A stretch of DNA of 64,000 nt from Torymus aiolomorphi. Taxonomy: Eukaryota; Arthropoda; Insecta; Hymenoptera; Torymidae. Made by a program: the position numbers and the translations under genes. Positions 1 through 10,594 of this stretch are shown here, one piece after another; position 1 is the stretch's first letter, and the number at the start of each line of letters is the position of its first letter. The notes below the pieces were generated by a model. It did not search any database. It worked only from the letters and a program-made list of their open reading frames with translations, and was not told the origin of the DNA. The stretch lies in the NCBI GenBank assembly GCA_036365515.1, contig CM070873.1:222382876-222446875 (forward strand), read 5' to 3'.

Positions 1-22
1 GAGAGCCAGAGCCCTGCTACGA

Positions 23-29
<7 letters not shown>

Positions 30-76
<47 letters not shown>
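30..76. repeat. (TG)n microsatellite
   Basis: Nearly uninterrupted TG dinucleotides. The reading frame across it is a low-complexity artefact and not a gene. Confidence 0.97.
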
Positions 77-230
77 ACGGCCGGATCGCATGCGAGAAGG
101 CCATAATACATCGGCAAGTCCCACTGGTCCCCTCGAGATATTTAACGCTGAAATTCAATTATACCGATGAGCCTGTACGCGATTTCACTTTATTAATCCT
201 CGTTCCCTTCTGTGAGTTGCTTCTCTTATG

Positions 231-685
231 ATTGCCAAGCCTTGCTGCCTTATGGCATCTATGAAATGACGCTTTATTTTCTTTACGATGGAAAGGCGAT
301 GTGATGCCGCGAAAACGTATTTAAGTTCGATGAAGATCGTATGTGAAAGACATTCGAAGAAATCATAATTTATTCTTTATGAGAAAGTCAAAGGTATAAT
401 TTTCTTTGTTGGGGCAATTCACGAGATTGAAATTTTGAAATGGCATATACGTAACTTTGTATGCGTATGTTTGTACAAGGTGTAGCGGGAGCAAACCCTA
501 TTCTTTCTTGAAGATTCAAGAATATCAGTTATTAGTAACTAATATATTTTTTTTATGCATGAAAGCTTCAAATTTGTTCTGTCAAAAGTAAATATTTTAA
601 TTAGAACTGATGACGAAATAACATATAGAAACTCAATACAGTCATTTAAATCGAGCTACTCGATGAATATTTTATTACACTCAAT
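231..685. other. AT-rich stretch without a gene
   Basis: I see no open frame with protein-like composition, no RNA gene and no clear repeat boundary here. Confidence 0.6.
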
Positions 686-1060
686 CACTACAATTATTAT
701 CAACTGATGAGAATTTTTCCATCGGTCTTACAGTCTTATAAATTAAATTAAAATAATTAATATTTATGGCAGTCAGATTGCCCTTGTTTATAATCACCCC
801 CACAGAATCTTAAATAAAAACTTAATTGAAACCTGGAAAAAAAAAACTTTATTAGCAAAGGACTATCTGACTGCCTCCCACCAGCAAATTGCCCAATTGC
901 CCAACGTTTCGAGCCCGCTCCGGCTCCTCCTCAGGGACTGACTAAATATTAATTATTTTAATTTAATTTATAAGACTGTAAGACCGATGAAAAAATTCTC
1001 ATCAGTTGATACTAAGTTGCAGTCGACATAAGTAATATTTTTAATGACACTACAATTATT
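686..1060 (-). mobile_element. Penelope-like retroelement fragment, copy 1, with 13-bp target-site duplication
   Basis: The same 13 bases, CACTACAATTATT, stand at 686-698 and 1048-1060, so the insert is 699-1047. Its outer ~68-bp arms (about 699-767 and 943-1011) are inverted repeats of each other. Between them lies a segment that also occurs, in opposite orientation, at 22574-22808. The minus strand carries a hammerhead-like core at 906-934. Long duplications of this kind fit target-primed reverse transcription. Hammerhead motifs are established for Penelope-like elements, so that class is the inference; no protein remains. Confidence 0.7.
906..934 (-). ncRNA. hammerhead-ribozyme-like core
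   Basis: On the minus strand CTGAGGA is followed by a 5-bp stem (GAGCC with GGCTC) and then GAAAC, which matches the invariant CUGANGA...GAAA core with a paired stem II. I could not assign stems I and III or a cleavage site with confidence, so activity is unproven. A second copy lies at 22587-22615. Confidence 0.6.
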
Positions 1061-1170
1061 TACATTCATAATTTTATTATCAAAGTATTCTGATCTGTAT
1101 TCGAGGTAAATAATTGACTCGATCGATCACTTCTAACTATTTTTTATTGATTTGAAAATTCAAATCCGAC

Positions 1171-1202
1171 GTTTCGACAGTTTTGTTGACTGTCTTCATC
1201 AG
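1171..1202 (-). ncRNA. hammerhead-ribozyme-like core, left arm
   Basis: The minus strand reads CTGATGA, then GACAGT and ACTGTC as a perfect 6-bp stem around the loop CAACAAA, then GAAAC. This is the classic core layout. Just 3' is a small hairpin in which GATTTGAA pairs with TTCAAATC. Confidence 0.68.
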
Positions 1203-1446
1203 GGCTTTAAAAAATTGTGAAAATTACATAGTAACTTAGGCGTTACTTCGTCAATACAAAACAGTCATGGCTGTACAGCTTATTGAGAAAGTCGTTAGCT
1301 GACTTTACTCTCGGCATTGAGCACATCGTGACTCTTGAGTCAAGGGTCAGCTAATGACTTTCTCAATAAGCTGTACAGCCATGACTGTTTTGTATTGACA
1401 AAGTAACGCCTAAGTTACTATGTAATTTTCAAATTTTTTTAAAGCC

Positions 1447-1478
1447 CTGATGAAGACAGTCAACAAAACTATCGAAAC
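1447..1478 (+). ncRNA. hammerhead-ribozyme-like core, right arm
   Basis: Same motif as 1171-1202 on the other strand: CTGATGA at 1447-1453 and GAAAC at 1474-1478. Stem II here has one mismatch (GACAGT against ACTATC), so this arm has decayed more than the left arm. Confidence 0.62.
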
Positions 1479-1608
1479 GCCGGATTTGAATTTTCAAATC
1501 AATAAAAAAATTTTAGAAGTGATCGATCGAGTCAATTATTTACCTCAAATACTTAACTCCAACCAACGAACGGTCAAATCTACTACATTTTTTAATATTC
1601 TGATCTGT

Positions 1609-2300
1609 GCCTAGCAAACGATAAAAATATGCTAAATCACTATTTTTTCTAATATAAAAAATGAGAAAAAATTTTAACTATATTTATAAAATTATATTAA
1701 TTTTTATTTATTTCAGCATCATGTGCGTGCGTAAATTATGAACTACCTACAGTAATTAATGAAGTAATAAAAAATCAACAATATTCTAAACGATCTTTTC
1801 ATAATAATGTATCTAATGGGTTGGAACTTGAATTTCTTAGAACTTTGCATTAACATAAACTGAAATCAATTACTCAGACATGATTAGAAATTTAATCAAA
1901 AATGAAAGTTCTAAGTCATTAAATTTCAAGTTTCAATATGAAAAAAAATTGAATGATATAACGAACTTAATTTGGAAAAGCAAGGGTCAATGAAGTGACC
2001 CAAATTTTATACTGAAAGATTATCTCTGGTACACATTCAATATGTACATACTGGCCTTGCGGGTAATGATAAGTGATTACTGTAATACTTTGATTGCTAT
2101 TATTTACTGAATATACTTATCTTTTTGCGTAATATAAAACTCTTTATATTTCTCAATATTCGCCAGTAGTCGTTGTACATTTGACATTTCCACATAGAGT
2201 AGTAATACTATTTTATAACATTTCATAACAGTTTTCAAGTTTACCACGAAATTATTATTTTAATTTTTAAGTTATACTATAGTATTTTATTTTGGAAATG
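1609..2300. other. AT-rich region upstream of the MBF2-like gene
   Basis: No gene or repeat recognised. It may hold the promoter if transcription starts upstream of the donor at 2322. Confidence 0.5.
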
Positions 2301-2321
2301 TAAAACCTAAAGTTGTCGAAG

Positions 2322-2670
2322 GTAAGTCACATTTTACGTTTATTAAAGTGTAATTTATTATCATTAATTTTTGGTTTTTTATAAATATGACATATATTTC
2401 ACGTAATGTATCAATATAATCAATTGATTCTTTGTATAACATCAAAGTAAAACATTTGATATACATATATTTTCTTTATCTTGCGCATCAAAGTTGTGTT
2501 ACTATTATAATCAGTACTATTTTTAAAATATAACCCAAAACGTACATTTTGCTAATTCGTTGACCACCTGTCACACTAGATGTATAAACACAGAAACAGG
2601 CCATTGATCCAGATAAAAGGCAAATTAATTTTTACTATAAAAGCATTGACTGTCTGTTCTCTTGTTCTAG
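2322..2670 (+). other. possible 5'UTR intron of the MBF2-like gene
   Basis: A strong donor (GAAG then GTAAGT) stands at 2322. A pyrimidine-rich acceptor ending TTCTAG stands at 2669-2670, 47 bases before the chosen start codon. Together they would define a leader intron. This conflicts with use of the TATAAAAG at 2636-2643 as the only promoter; both may be used alternatively. Confidence 0.45.
2636..2643 (+). promoter_or_regulatory. TATA-box candidate
   Basis: TATAAAAG lies 75 bases upstream of the start codon at 2718, which would place a transcription start near 2665. It falls inside the possible leader intron, so it may be an alternative promoter or chance. Confidence 0.4.
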
Positions 2671-2717
2671 ATAAAAACCAAACTCTGATTAAATATCTTC
2701 TTATAAATCGTTGCAAA

Positions 2718-3095
2718 ATGATGTCGTTAAGGTGCCTTAGTTTTATAACCTTAATTGTGGCTGCAGTAGCATTTCGTGATGTCGAATTTGAATACGAGGG
2801 TGCCAACGTCACAGTTGGCCACAGGGAAGAAGGCGATTTTCTCGTAACAAAAAAAATTTTCTACCGAGATCCCAACCCAAACAAGAGGACCATCGCATTC
2901 AGGCCTTTCGATGTTCCCGACGAATATGAAATCACTCAGGTTCGTGTTCTTGATCAGAGCAATGGAGAAGGCGGCACAACTACCTACGAATACGGCGGTC
3001 CAGGCATGACTCGTATTTTATTAGGATTTTCGAGTGCCATAAATCAAGGGATTCACTACGTTGTCGAATTATACGGCAGAATTTATAAGCCATAA
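2718..3095 (+). CDS. MBF2-family small secreted protein
   Basis: The protein has 125 residues and, as seen here, one coding exon. Residues 1-18 form a hydrophobic signal peptide (MMSLRCLSF...VAAVA), so the mature chain probably starts at F19. The rest fits the arthropod MBF2 family pattern: a GHREEGD segment, a central V..FDVP region, I(T)QVRVLDQ, then a glycine-rich YGGPGMTRILLGF and an aliphatic end with ELYG. N30 in NVT is a possible glycosylation site. Family members are small secreted proteins often labelled salivary or haemolymph peptides; the silkworm MBF2 was described as a transcription co-activator, but the signal peptide here argues for secretion. I chose the ATG at 2718 because the signal peptide starts there; an in-frame ATG at 2580 would bury it. 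Function in this animal is not known. Confidence 0.85.
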   Translation: MMSLRCLSFITLIVAAVAFRDVEFEYEGANVTVGHREEGDFLVTKKIFYRDPNPNKRTIAFRPFDVPDEYEITQVRVLDQSNGEGGTTTYEYGGPGMTRILLGFSSAINQGIHYVVELYGRIYKP

Positions 3096-3176
3096 CTTTT
3101 TATTGTTTGCTTAGTTTCAAATACTAACTATTTTAAATATCATTAAAGAATCATTTTTATTTTACTTCACACGTAT

Positions 3177-3182
3177 AATAAA
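3177..3182 (+). terminator. polyadenylation signal
   Basis: AATAAA lies 82 bases after the stop codon of the MBF2-like gene, at a normal distance for its 3' end. Confidence 0.6.
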
Positions 3183-3199
3183 GTCATTTATGAAAGCTA

Positions 3200-4660
3200 T
3201 ACACACGAAAGAATTATGTTTTTTTCTAACTTCCTATACAACTATTTTGAAAGTTATACATATTTTAAATACTTTTTAAATATTTCTTATTTGTCCAAAT
3301 TGGTCTATTTAAACCATTAACGCAGTAGCTGTGAACTGCGTGTGTGATATGAAGGAGATCGATTGTTTCCACTTCAAGTGACATAGAGAAATAGGAAAAC
3401 TTGCTGTCCTTATCGTAGGTATGCTCTATCTATGTGATACCCACATTTTACAGAACACCCGCAGTCTAAATCTACTTTGTCTATGATTAAAAAACGTATA
3501 TCTATGTAGATATACGGGTACTGCGCGATAAAAAATGCAAATTACCTTATTTTATAATTAATTATTGTTTAGTTTTATAATAGTATTAGAACGTGGTTTA
3601 CGAAAGAAAAAGCACGCGTCGACGCAACATATTTTCGTAATCTTGTCGTGACACTCGGTCTCGCGAATCTACAAATTCCAAGCCCAGATAATGTTTTTGC
3701 GAGCAGCATGTAGGGAAATCTTAACTATAACACCACGATAGATTCAAATTTTAATCAGATTCGAATTTGTCTTACCTTTGGAAGAAGCGAAGTCAAAAAG
3801 CCAGTCTTAAATACTTTTCGAAGTCAATATAGTTAAAACTATACTAATTTAGCTTAGCCAGAAATTTTAGTCGCTATAACCACAGTGTACTTGGTACGGC
3901 GTGCACACAAACAAATACGTATTCTGCTCTGATTACCCAACATCATCACTTGTAAGTACCGAGATACAAAGGTAAAGGTCCCTTGTTCTCGAGTTATCTA
4001 GGTGTTCAGACAGTCGGTATGTTATTGGGCCGAATGTGCATAACAACGCATTCAAACTTTTGTAGTGATGTTGAATAGTATGGGACATCGTACCTCTATG
4101 CAGCAGAGTTTAACCGAGGGATAAGTTTAAAGGTACCTTTTAATGGTCACGACCGAAACGAACGAGCGAGAAAAAGAATGAGGAGCAGTCTTCTGGAATT
4201 AAGTACTACTCCGGGGACATAAAATTACCATCTGCGGCACCGAGTTTTATAGAGTTCTCTATTCGCTGTGAGCATGGAGATCCCGCCATCTGACGGAGTA
4301 CATTTTGTGGGATATTTTAACACAGCGGCTTATGGGGATTTCATAAAAACATAATATAAATGTTAAAATAACTATTGTTTTCTGCATCATTTTTGTCAGT
4401 ATAAAGATATGCAAGTAAATGATGTTTTTGTTTTAAAAATAGACAGTGTTATTTTGTTTGACATTAAAATAAAGTCTTCTTTCATATCTATTTTGAGGTT
4501 ACGCTGCTGACATGCACTGATATATATAGGTATACTTGACTGTCCCACAAAAATTCTCATTTTGACCACTCCAAGCGCTTCCGTAGTTTCGCCTATCCCT
4601 TCCAAGCGGATGCACATAGCGAATAGGAAATACTTAGCACCAAATATATAAAAATCAGCT
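3200..4660. other. intergenic, nothing recognised
   Basis: Mixed AT-rich sequence. The short open frames lack protein-like composition. One small palindrome around 3500-3520 (ATATCTATGTAGATAT) is visible. Confidence 0.5.
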
Positions 4661-4786
4661 ATTTTTTGCTTTCTCTTAGAGGAAGCTTTGTAATAGTAAA
4701 ATTTTAAGTTTCGTTTAATCGCTCTAGAATCAAAAATAGAGGTGATAGAAGTTCGAATCACATAATTTTAGAACATGTCTGTATGG

Positions 4787-4843
4787 GTGTGTGTGTGTGT
4801 ATGTGTGTGTGTGTGTGGGTGTGTGTGTGTGTGTGTGTGTGTA
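4787..4843. repeat. (TG)n microsatellite
   Basis: Interrupted TG tract inside repeat R copy A. Confidence 0.95.
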
Positions 4844-5186
4844 CGTATACCGTTTTATCTCAGGATTGATTCAATTTTATGTGGGAAGGAAATTCTCTGT
4901 TTGATTGACGGATGCGTTTTTTTTTATTTCGAATTTTCGATAACATTGAGATATTGAATCGGACAGATACCATTCGAAAGAGCATAAAAAAACCTATATT
5001 TAAAAAAAAATTACATTAGCTATTGAGGTTCTTTTGTTATTAACAAAACGTGTTTTTTTTAAAAGGTTATAACTCCAAAAATAAACGGTCAATTTTTTTG
5101 AAAAAAATCATGATAATGCAGAATAGGGTGACTACACCAGTATTGGAACAATCACCAGTTAATGAACATTTTCTTTATATATATAT

Positions 5187-5232
5187 GTGTGTGTGCGTGT
5201 GTGGGTGTGTGTGTGTGTGTGCGTGTGTGTGC

Positions 5233-5295
<63 letters not shown>
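5187..5295. repeat. (TG)n/(CG)n microsatellite
   Basis: Compound TG tract with a CG core, inside repeat R copy A. Confidence 0.95.
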
Positions 5296-5299
<4 letters not shown>

Positions 5300-7114
5300 A
5301 AAATATCAAGCTTTCTATGTATTGTTTATCTAACATGACGATAATTTTCGAATCCTTGAAAATTTTTATTTCATTTTATATAAAGATTCTGCATAAAAGA
5401 AATTATCTTGTTAAGAATAAAATAAAAAATCGCCGTTATTAAGTGTTTCTTCACTGGCGATGTATTCCTTCACTGGTGAAACGTATTTAGATACAAAGAT
5501 TGCGTGTTCCTTTACTGGTTTTTAGGAGATATTTACAGATTTTCATTACATAACATTTTTACTTTGATTCTTTATTCAAAATTTACTCACCGATGTAAAG
5601 TTTGAACATTTTAGAATATAAATTTCAAAAGGGTTTTACTTTTAATCCATTTTTAAACCACTTAATTAAATAACAAAAGTTACAATTCCTTTAGTCGTTT
5701 CTTCACTGGTGAAGTCACCCTATAAATAGCTATAATCTGTAAAAATTTGAATCCATTCTGTCGACTAGTTTTGAGAAAAAAATTGAAATATGAAAAAATG
5801 CGTTTTGTATGAAGCACGTTTTCATTACAAGAGTAAAATTGACTTAATCGCTTTGAAATTCCTTGTAGAGGTAGATTTTGGATAGCTCTCGGTTGAGTTC
5901 TTTGGGCAAAATGATTGGTTAATAAATTTCAGAGATATTTGAGGTTAAAATTTTCTTAACCTTTTTTTCAAATCGTAATTTCTTGGGAACGGTTCGATAT
6001 ATCAGCTCCAAATTTATAGACAATTTTGTATTTGATATAGATAATATATGTGCGAGTTTTCATCCAGATCGTACGATTACTTTTTGAGATATTTGATTTT
6101 GAAAATTTTCGTATTTTACAAAGTCATTTTCTTTGTCGCATGATAACTAGAGAAAACAAAACTGGTTTAATCATGTTGAAATTTTATGGAGATGTAGAAT
6201 TTATATATTATCGTATAAGTCCTTTAGGTAAAAGAATTGTCTCAATTTTTAGAGATATTTAAGGTTAAAATTTTTTTACGGTTTTTTCAAAATCGTAATT
6301 TCTCAATGACGACTTCATGTATCAGCTTGAAATTCATAGACTATTTTGTATACGATGTAGGCAATACCTGTGTAAAATTTCATTCAGATTATATGATTAT
6401 TTTTTGAGATGATTGATGTTAAAAATTTTAGTATTTTTGAAAATGACTTTCTTTGTTGTCGCACAATATAACTACATTAAAATTGTTTTAATTTTTTTGA
6501 TATTTGGTGGAGATGTAGAGTTTGTATATTATTTATTAGAAGAGTTCTTAGGGTAAAAGAATTCGTTTATGAATTTCAGAGATATTTGAGGTTAAAACTA
6601 TTTTAGCCCTCTTTTAAAATCGTAATTATTCGGGAACGCATTCATGTATACTAGAAAATGGAAATGACATTTCAGTCATTTCGCGCTATGCGCTATGCGC
6701 GCGAGTTGTGTACCTGCTTTTGTTCTGTAATAGCAATTTATTATTTTTAAGGTTAGAACCTTTTTCTTACATCGGAAATTCCAGAAAGAGCACACAAATA
6801 CGGTCAGGCATACTACTAGAGACAAGTACCCTATGTGTGAAATTTCACAAAGAAAATATAATTTGAAGTAAAGATTATTTAGGATTTTAAAAGGTTTTGA
6901 CGATAATATTACAATCAATTATTTTATTTATTTTTCACATATAATTTAAAAAAAAAATCATACCTATTATTTTATTCATATTTTATACATAATTTAAAAA
7001 TTAATACTTTTTAATCTTCATAAATGAATTTAATTATAATTATGTCATAAATTGTTGCAAAAATTATAAATTTTGTTATTAAAACTTAATTAAAGGAATA
7101 AGCAAATTAAGTTT

Positions 7115-7577
7115 GAGGAAGCCACAGGCCAATGAATTAACAGCGATTTTTTTTATTAAGATGGTATAAAAAGGATAAAATCAACAATCAACGATATTTT
7201 ATTGAAAATAAAAGAAGAGGATGACGAAAATTATAACGGACCATTAAAAAAAATAAAAATTAGAAGTATAATTTCAATTTTTATAATATGTACACAATTA
7301 TTTATAATAAAGATACACAATTATTGAATAATAATATACTTATAATGTAAAAAATGGAGTTATTATGTATGATTTTGAAAATGTGAGTAAGTTGATCTCA
7401 GGGTAGATAGCAATTTTTTCATTTTATATTTTAAAATATTACTTTTTTTTAAATAAAATAAGGGTCAAAAAACAAATAATTTCAATAATAAGAACAAAAT
7501 ATTCAATTTTTAAATATTAATGAATTATTAAATCATTGAAAAAAACCGCTGCCAATTCATTGGCACGTGGCTTCCTC
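7115..7577. mobile_element. non-autonomous TIR element (MITE-like)
   Basis: Imperfect ~38-bp terminal inverted repeats begin GAGGAAGCCAC at 7115 and end GTGGCTTCCTC at 7577, with AATGAATT.ACAGCG shared inside. The interior is AT-rich with no coding frame. A lone matching end lies near 11997-12035. Confidence 0.65.
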
Positions 7578-7689
7578 TCACCTTTTCGTCTCACCTCTTA
7601 CTTTTGGAATGATGGGCCATTACATTGCGATATGCCGATCCATTAATAATATGTGGAGTGAACGAAATGACTTAGTAAAATGCAAAAAA

Positions 7690-8625
7690 AAACAATATCA
7701 AACAAAAGTTTTAACCTCAAATATCTCTGAAATTTATGTATCAATCATTTTGTCCAAAGAACTCAGCCGAGGGCTACCCAACATCTATCACCTCTACGAG
7801 GAATTTTAAAGCAATTAAGACAATTTAACTCCCGCAATCGTTGGATATACAAAACTCATTTTCTTCATTTTTCAAGTTTTACGTTTTTACTAATAACAAA
7901 AGAACCATAATAGCTAGAAATAAAATTTTTGTTTAGGAGATGTAGGTATTTTAATTCTCTTTCGAATGACACCCATCTGATTCAGATACATGAAGCCGTT
8001 CTCGAGATATTACGATTTAAAAAAAAGGTTAAAAAAATTTTAACCTCAAATATCTCCGAAATTTATGGACCAATCATTTTGCCCAACGAACTTAGCCGAG
8101 AGCTATACAAAATCTACCTCTACGGGGAATTTTGAAGCGATTAAGTCAATTTTACTCCAGTTATCAAGCGACAATGAAAACTAATTTTTTTCATTTTTCA
8201 ATTTTTTTCTCAAAAACTAACCAAAAGAATTGATCCAAATTTTTACAGATTATAACTATTTATATTCAGCATTATCATGATTTTTCTCCAAAAAATTGAC
8301 CGTTTAGATTGGGAGTTATGATCTTTTTAAAAAAAAAACAAGTTTTTGTTAATAAAAAAAGAACCGTGATAGCTAGAGAATTTTTTTTAAATATAGGTTT
8401 TTTTATGCTCTTTCAAATGCTACCCACCCGGATAAAAAATTTAAATCAAATCATTCAAAAAATTCAAAAATAATTTGTCCGAAAATCAAAAATTCGATAT
8501 AAAACAAAAATGAATCGGTGAATCATAAATAATAATTTTCTTCCCGAATTCGGAATAAAAAAACAAAACAAATGAGCCGCACCCGGTTAAAATCGACCGC
8601 GTGGGTCCGGAGATAAAGCGGTATA

Positions 8626-8689
<64 letters not shown>

Positions 8690-8815
8690 CACATCTATAC
8701 AGACATTTTCTAAAATCATGTGATACAAACTTCTAACACCTTTAATCATGTTTCTAGAGAAATTTAACAAAACTTAAAATTTTACTATTACAAAGCTTCC
8801 TCTAGGAGGAAGCAA
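7690..8815 (-). repeat. dispersed repeat family R, copy B
   Basis: Minus-oriented copy. The palindrome GCTTCCTCTAGGAGGAAGC is at 8797-8815, the AC tract at 8630-8694, and the ~325-bp subrepeats recur near 7700 and 8035. The short open frames in both subrepeats encode the same LTSNISEIYG-type string, which reflects the DNA repeat. Confidence 0.65.
8630..8694. repeat. (AC)n microsatellite
   Basis: Long AC tract at the position equivalent to the TG tracts of repeat R copies A and C. Confidence 0.95.
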
Positions 8816-9303
8816 AAGTATAATGAATAAATATATTTTATATTTAAAATATATACTATAAGGTAGATGTCCGTATTAGTGTGGGTTTAAGAAACTCTTC
8901 GATTTTGTCGCATAATAATAGACTATTTAAGCTGTATCAGAGATTCTAGGCAGGTTTATATAGATAATAAAAGTAATAATCTACACGAAACAAGTTTTCT
9001 TATAGAAAAATATTAATATTTACGAAAGTTACAAGCAATATTAAAAAAGAAATTTGTACACATTTGTGTGCCCTAGCAGACAACAAAGTACATTTTTGTG
9101 TTCCCCGTATTAATATGGGTGTACACGTTTGTGTGCCCCACATTAGTGTGTCTTGATAATATTATCATTGCCAACAAAATTATTTTGTTAACTGTAGTGT
9201 TCTTATAATCAATTTCTAACCCTTGTTTACATTGAATGTTAATTAATTCCAATACGGTAAAAACTGCTGAAGGTCGTCAACGCGATATGAAACAACATTT
9301 GTG

Positions 9304-10021
9304 CACGGAGAGAAATTTTAGAGTAAACATTACCAAGGTGCCTTGGTAGCGCATGGATAGACTGTCAAAAGCCGTGATATTCCCAGGTTTCTAATACAAT
9401 TTATAAGTTTCCCAGGAAAAACTACCATAACCACTTAAAAAAAATACCAAATTATCGGAATAAAAATTACCAGACACACTGGTAAAAATTGAGATCTAGT
9501 CATTTTTACAAGGTAACCTAAGAATTTTTACTAAGAAAACTGATAAATTTTACCAAATAACCTGGTATTTGTGTACTCGCGCATGCGCACTGCGCATTAT
9601 TGTGTTTCAGAAGATTGATACTAGAGGCGTGCGCGACGTTAAAATGAAAACAATACACATCTTTTCAGTAAGTAATAACGGCGATTCAAATGACTGTTGG
9701 TAACAGCTTCCGTGGCGCAGTCGGTAGAACGTCGGACTCTCAACCCAAAGATCGTCGGATCGAATCCCGCTTCCGTAAAAATTTTTTTCAGTTTAATGTT
9801 TTTTCATCCTTGTTTCTGTTTCTATTTCTATATTAAAATACTATGTATCCATCAATATGGATAAAAAAGTTAATTTTTTTAATTTAAATTAACTAAAAAA
9901 AAATTTTACCAAGGCACTTTGGTAAAAAGTTTGAAATTGTCAGTCTGTCCATCCATTACCATAGAAACTGGTAATTTTGTCTCGAATATTTGTAATTTTC
10001 ACTACAAAATTTCTCTCCGTG
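9304..10021. mobile_element. CACGG-ended TIR element 1, carrying a tRNA-like sequence
   Basis: It starts CACGGAGAGAAATTTT at 9304 and ends with the inverted match AAAATTTCTCTCCGTG at 10021, flanked by TG on both sides. Longer inner inverted matches (TTACCAAGG... and the complementary end) extend the arms. No protein-coding frame is seen. A tRNA-like segment sits at 9706-9776. Confidence 0.68.
9706..9776 (+). other. tRNA-like sequence (pol III A and B boxes)
   Basis: TGGCGCAGTCGG at 9713-9724 fits an A box. GGATCGAATCC at 9757-9767 fits a B box with one mismatch, and the spacing is like that of a tRNA. An anticodon-loop-like CTCTCAA would give CTC (Glu), but the stem around it has two mismatches and the acceptor ends do not pair; GCTTCCGT is instead directly repeated at both ends. 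I read it as a tRNA-derived promoter relic inside a transposon, not a working tRNA. Confidence 0.55.
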
Positions 10022-10402
10022 TGCGCAGACACCCTAACCTAACTTTTCTGTTCAAGCGCCGATACGAGCATGCTCGTATTGTATTTGTGCACACACAAAT
10101 CTGTACAAGTCGTTTTTCACTGCCCTATTAGTAGACACCATTAATTAAATAATAAAACCAATTGAAAACCTTTATATTAAGGTTTATTATATAACATAAT
10201 ATTATTTTATGATATAATCAATTATATCCCACATTAAAATCCTTCCAAAACATTATTTAATGTTACTTTTAAAAATGTCATTTCTTAGCAAGTTTGGACA
10301 AGGAAACACCGTGACACACCGCAAACCGTGAAACATATTTTTGAAAGTTCTTTTTTAATATTATAGTAAATGAAAACAAATTAAGTAATTAATTCTATTG
10401 CT

Positions 10403-10519
10403 TCCTCCTAGAGGAAGCTTTGTGATAGTAAATTTTTGAGTTGTTGTAAAAACATGTTATAATTGTGTTCCGAGGTGTTAGGAATCGAAATACATGGTTT
10501 TTGAAAAATGTCTGTATGG

Positions 10520-10594
<75 letters not shown>

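Larger units (their letters stand above)
1086..1608. mobile_element. Inverted-repeat retroelement with two hammerhead-like cores and 13-bp target-site duplication
   Basis: TATTCTGATCTGT is duplicated at 1086-1098 and 1596-1608. Inside, arms of about 207 bp (1097-1303 and 1346-1552) are inverted copies of each other with a ~42-bp spacer. Each arm holds a hammerhead-like core, the left one read on the minus strand and the right one on the plus strand. Terminal repeats in inverted arrangement and hammerhead cores are known for Penelope-like elements; this is a non-coding remnant or non-autonomous form. Confidence 0.7.
4670..6650 (+). repeat. dispersed repeat family R, copy A, with ~325-bp subrepeats
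   Basis: It begins with a degenerate form of the palindrome GCTTCCTCCTAGAGGAAGC, followed by AGTAAA..., a TG tract (4787-4843) and a segment rich in homopolymers. A unit containing GAGATATTTGAGGTTAAAA and then AATCGTAATTTCT recurs near 5935, 6250 and 6590, roughly every 325 bases. Further TG/CG tracts occur at 5187-5295. Copies B (7690-8815, minus) and C (10403-11370, plus) share this order. Ends are not certain. Confidence 0.65.

Noticed and set aside
7567..8135. Repeated short proteins with LTSNISEIYG
   Set aside because: They arise from the ~325-bp subrepeats of repeat family R; start and stop positions are not conserved among copies.
9706..9776. Functional tRNA-Glu gene
   Set aside because: The acceptor ends do not pair, the anticodon stem has two mismatches, and the segment lies inside a transposon.
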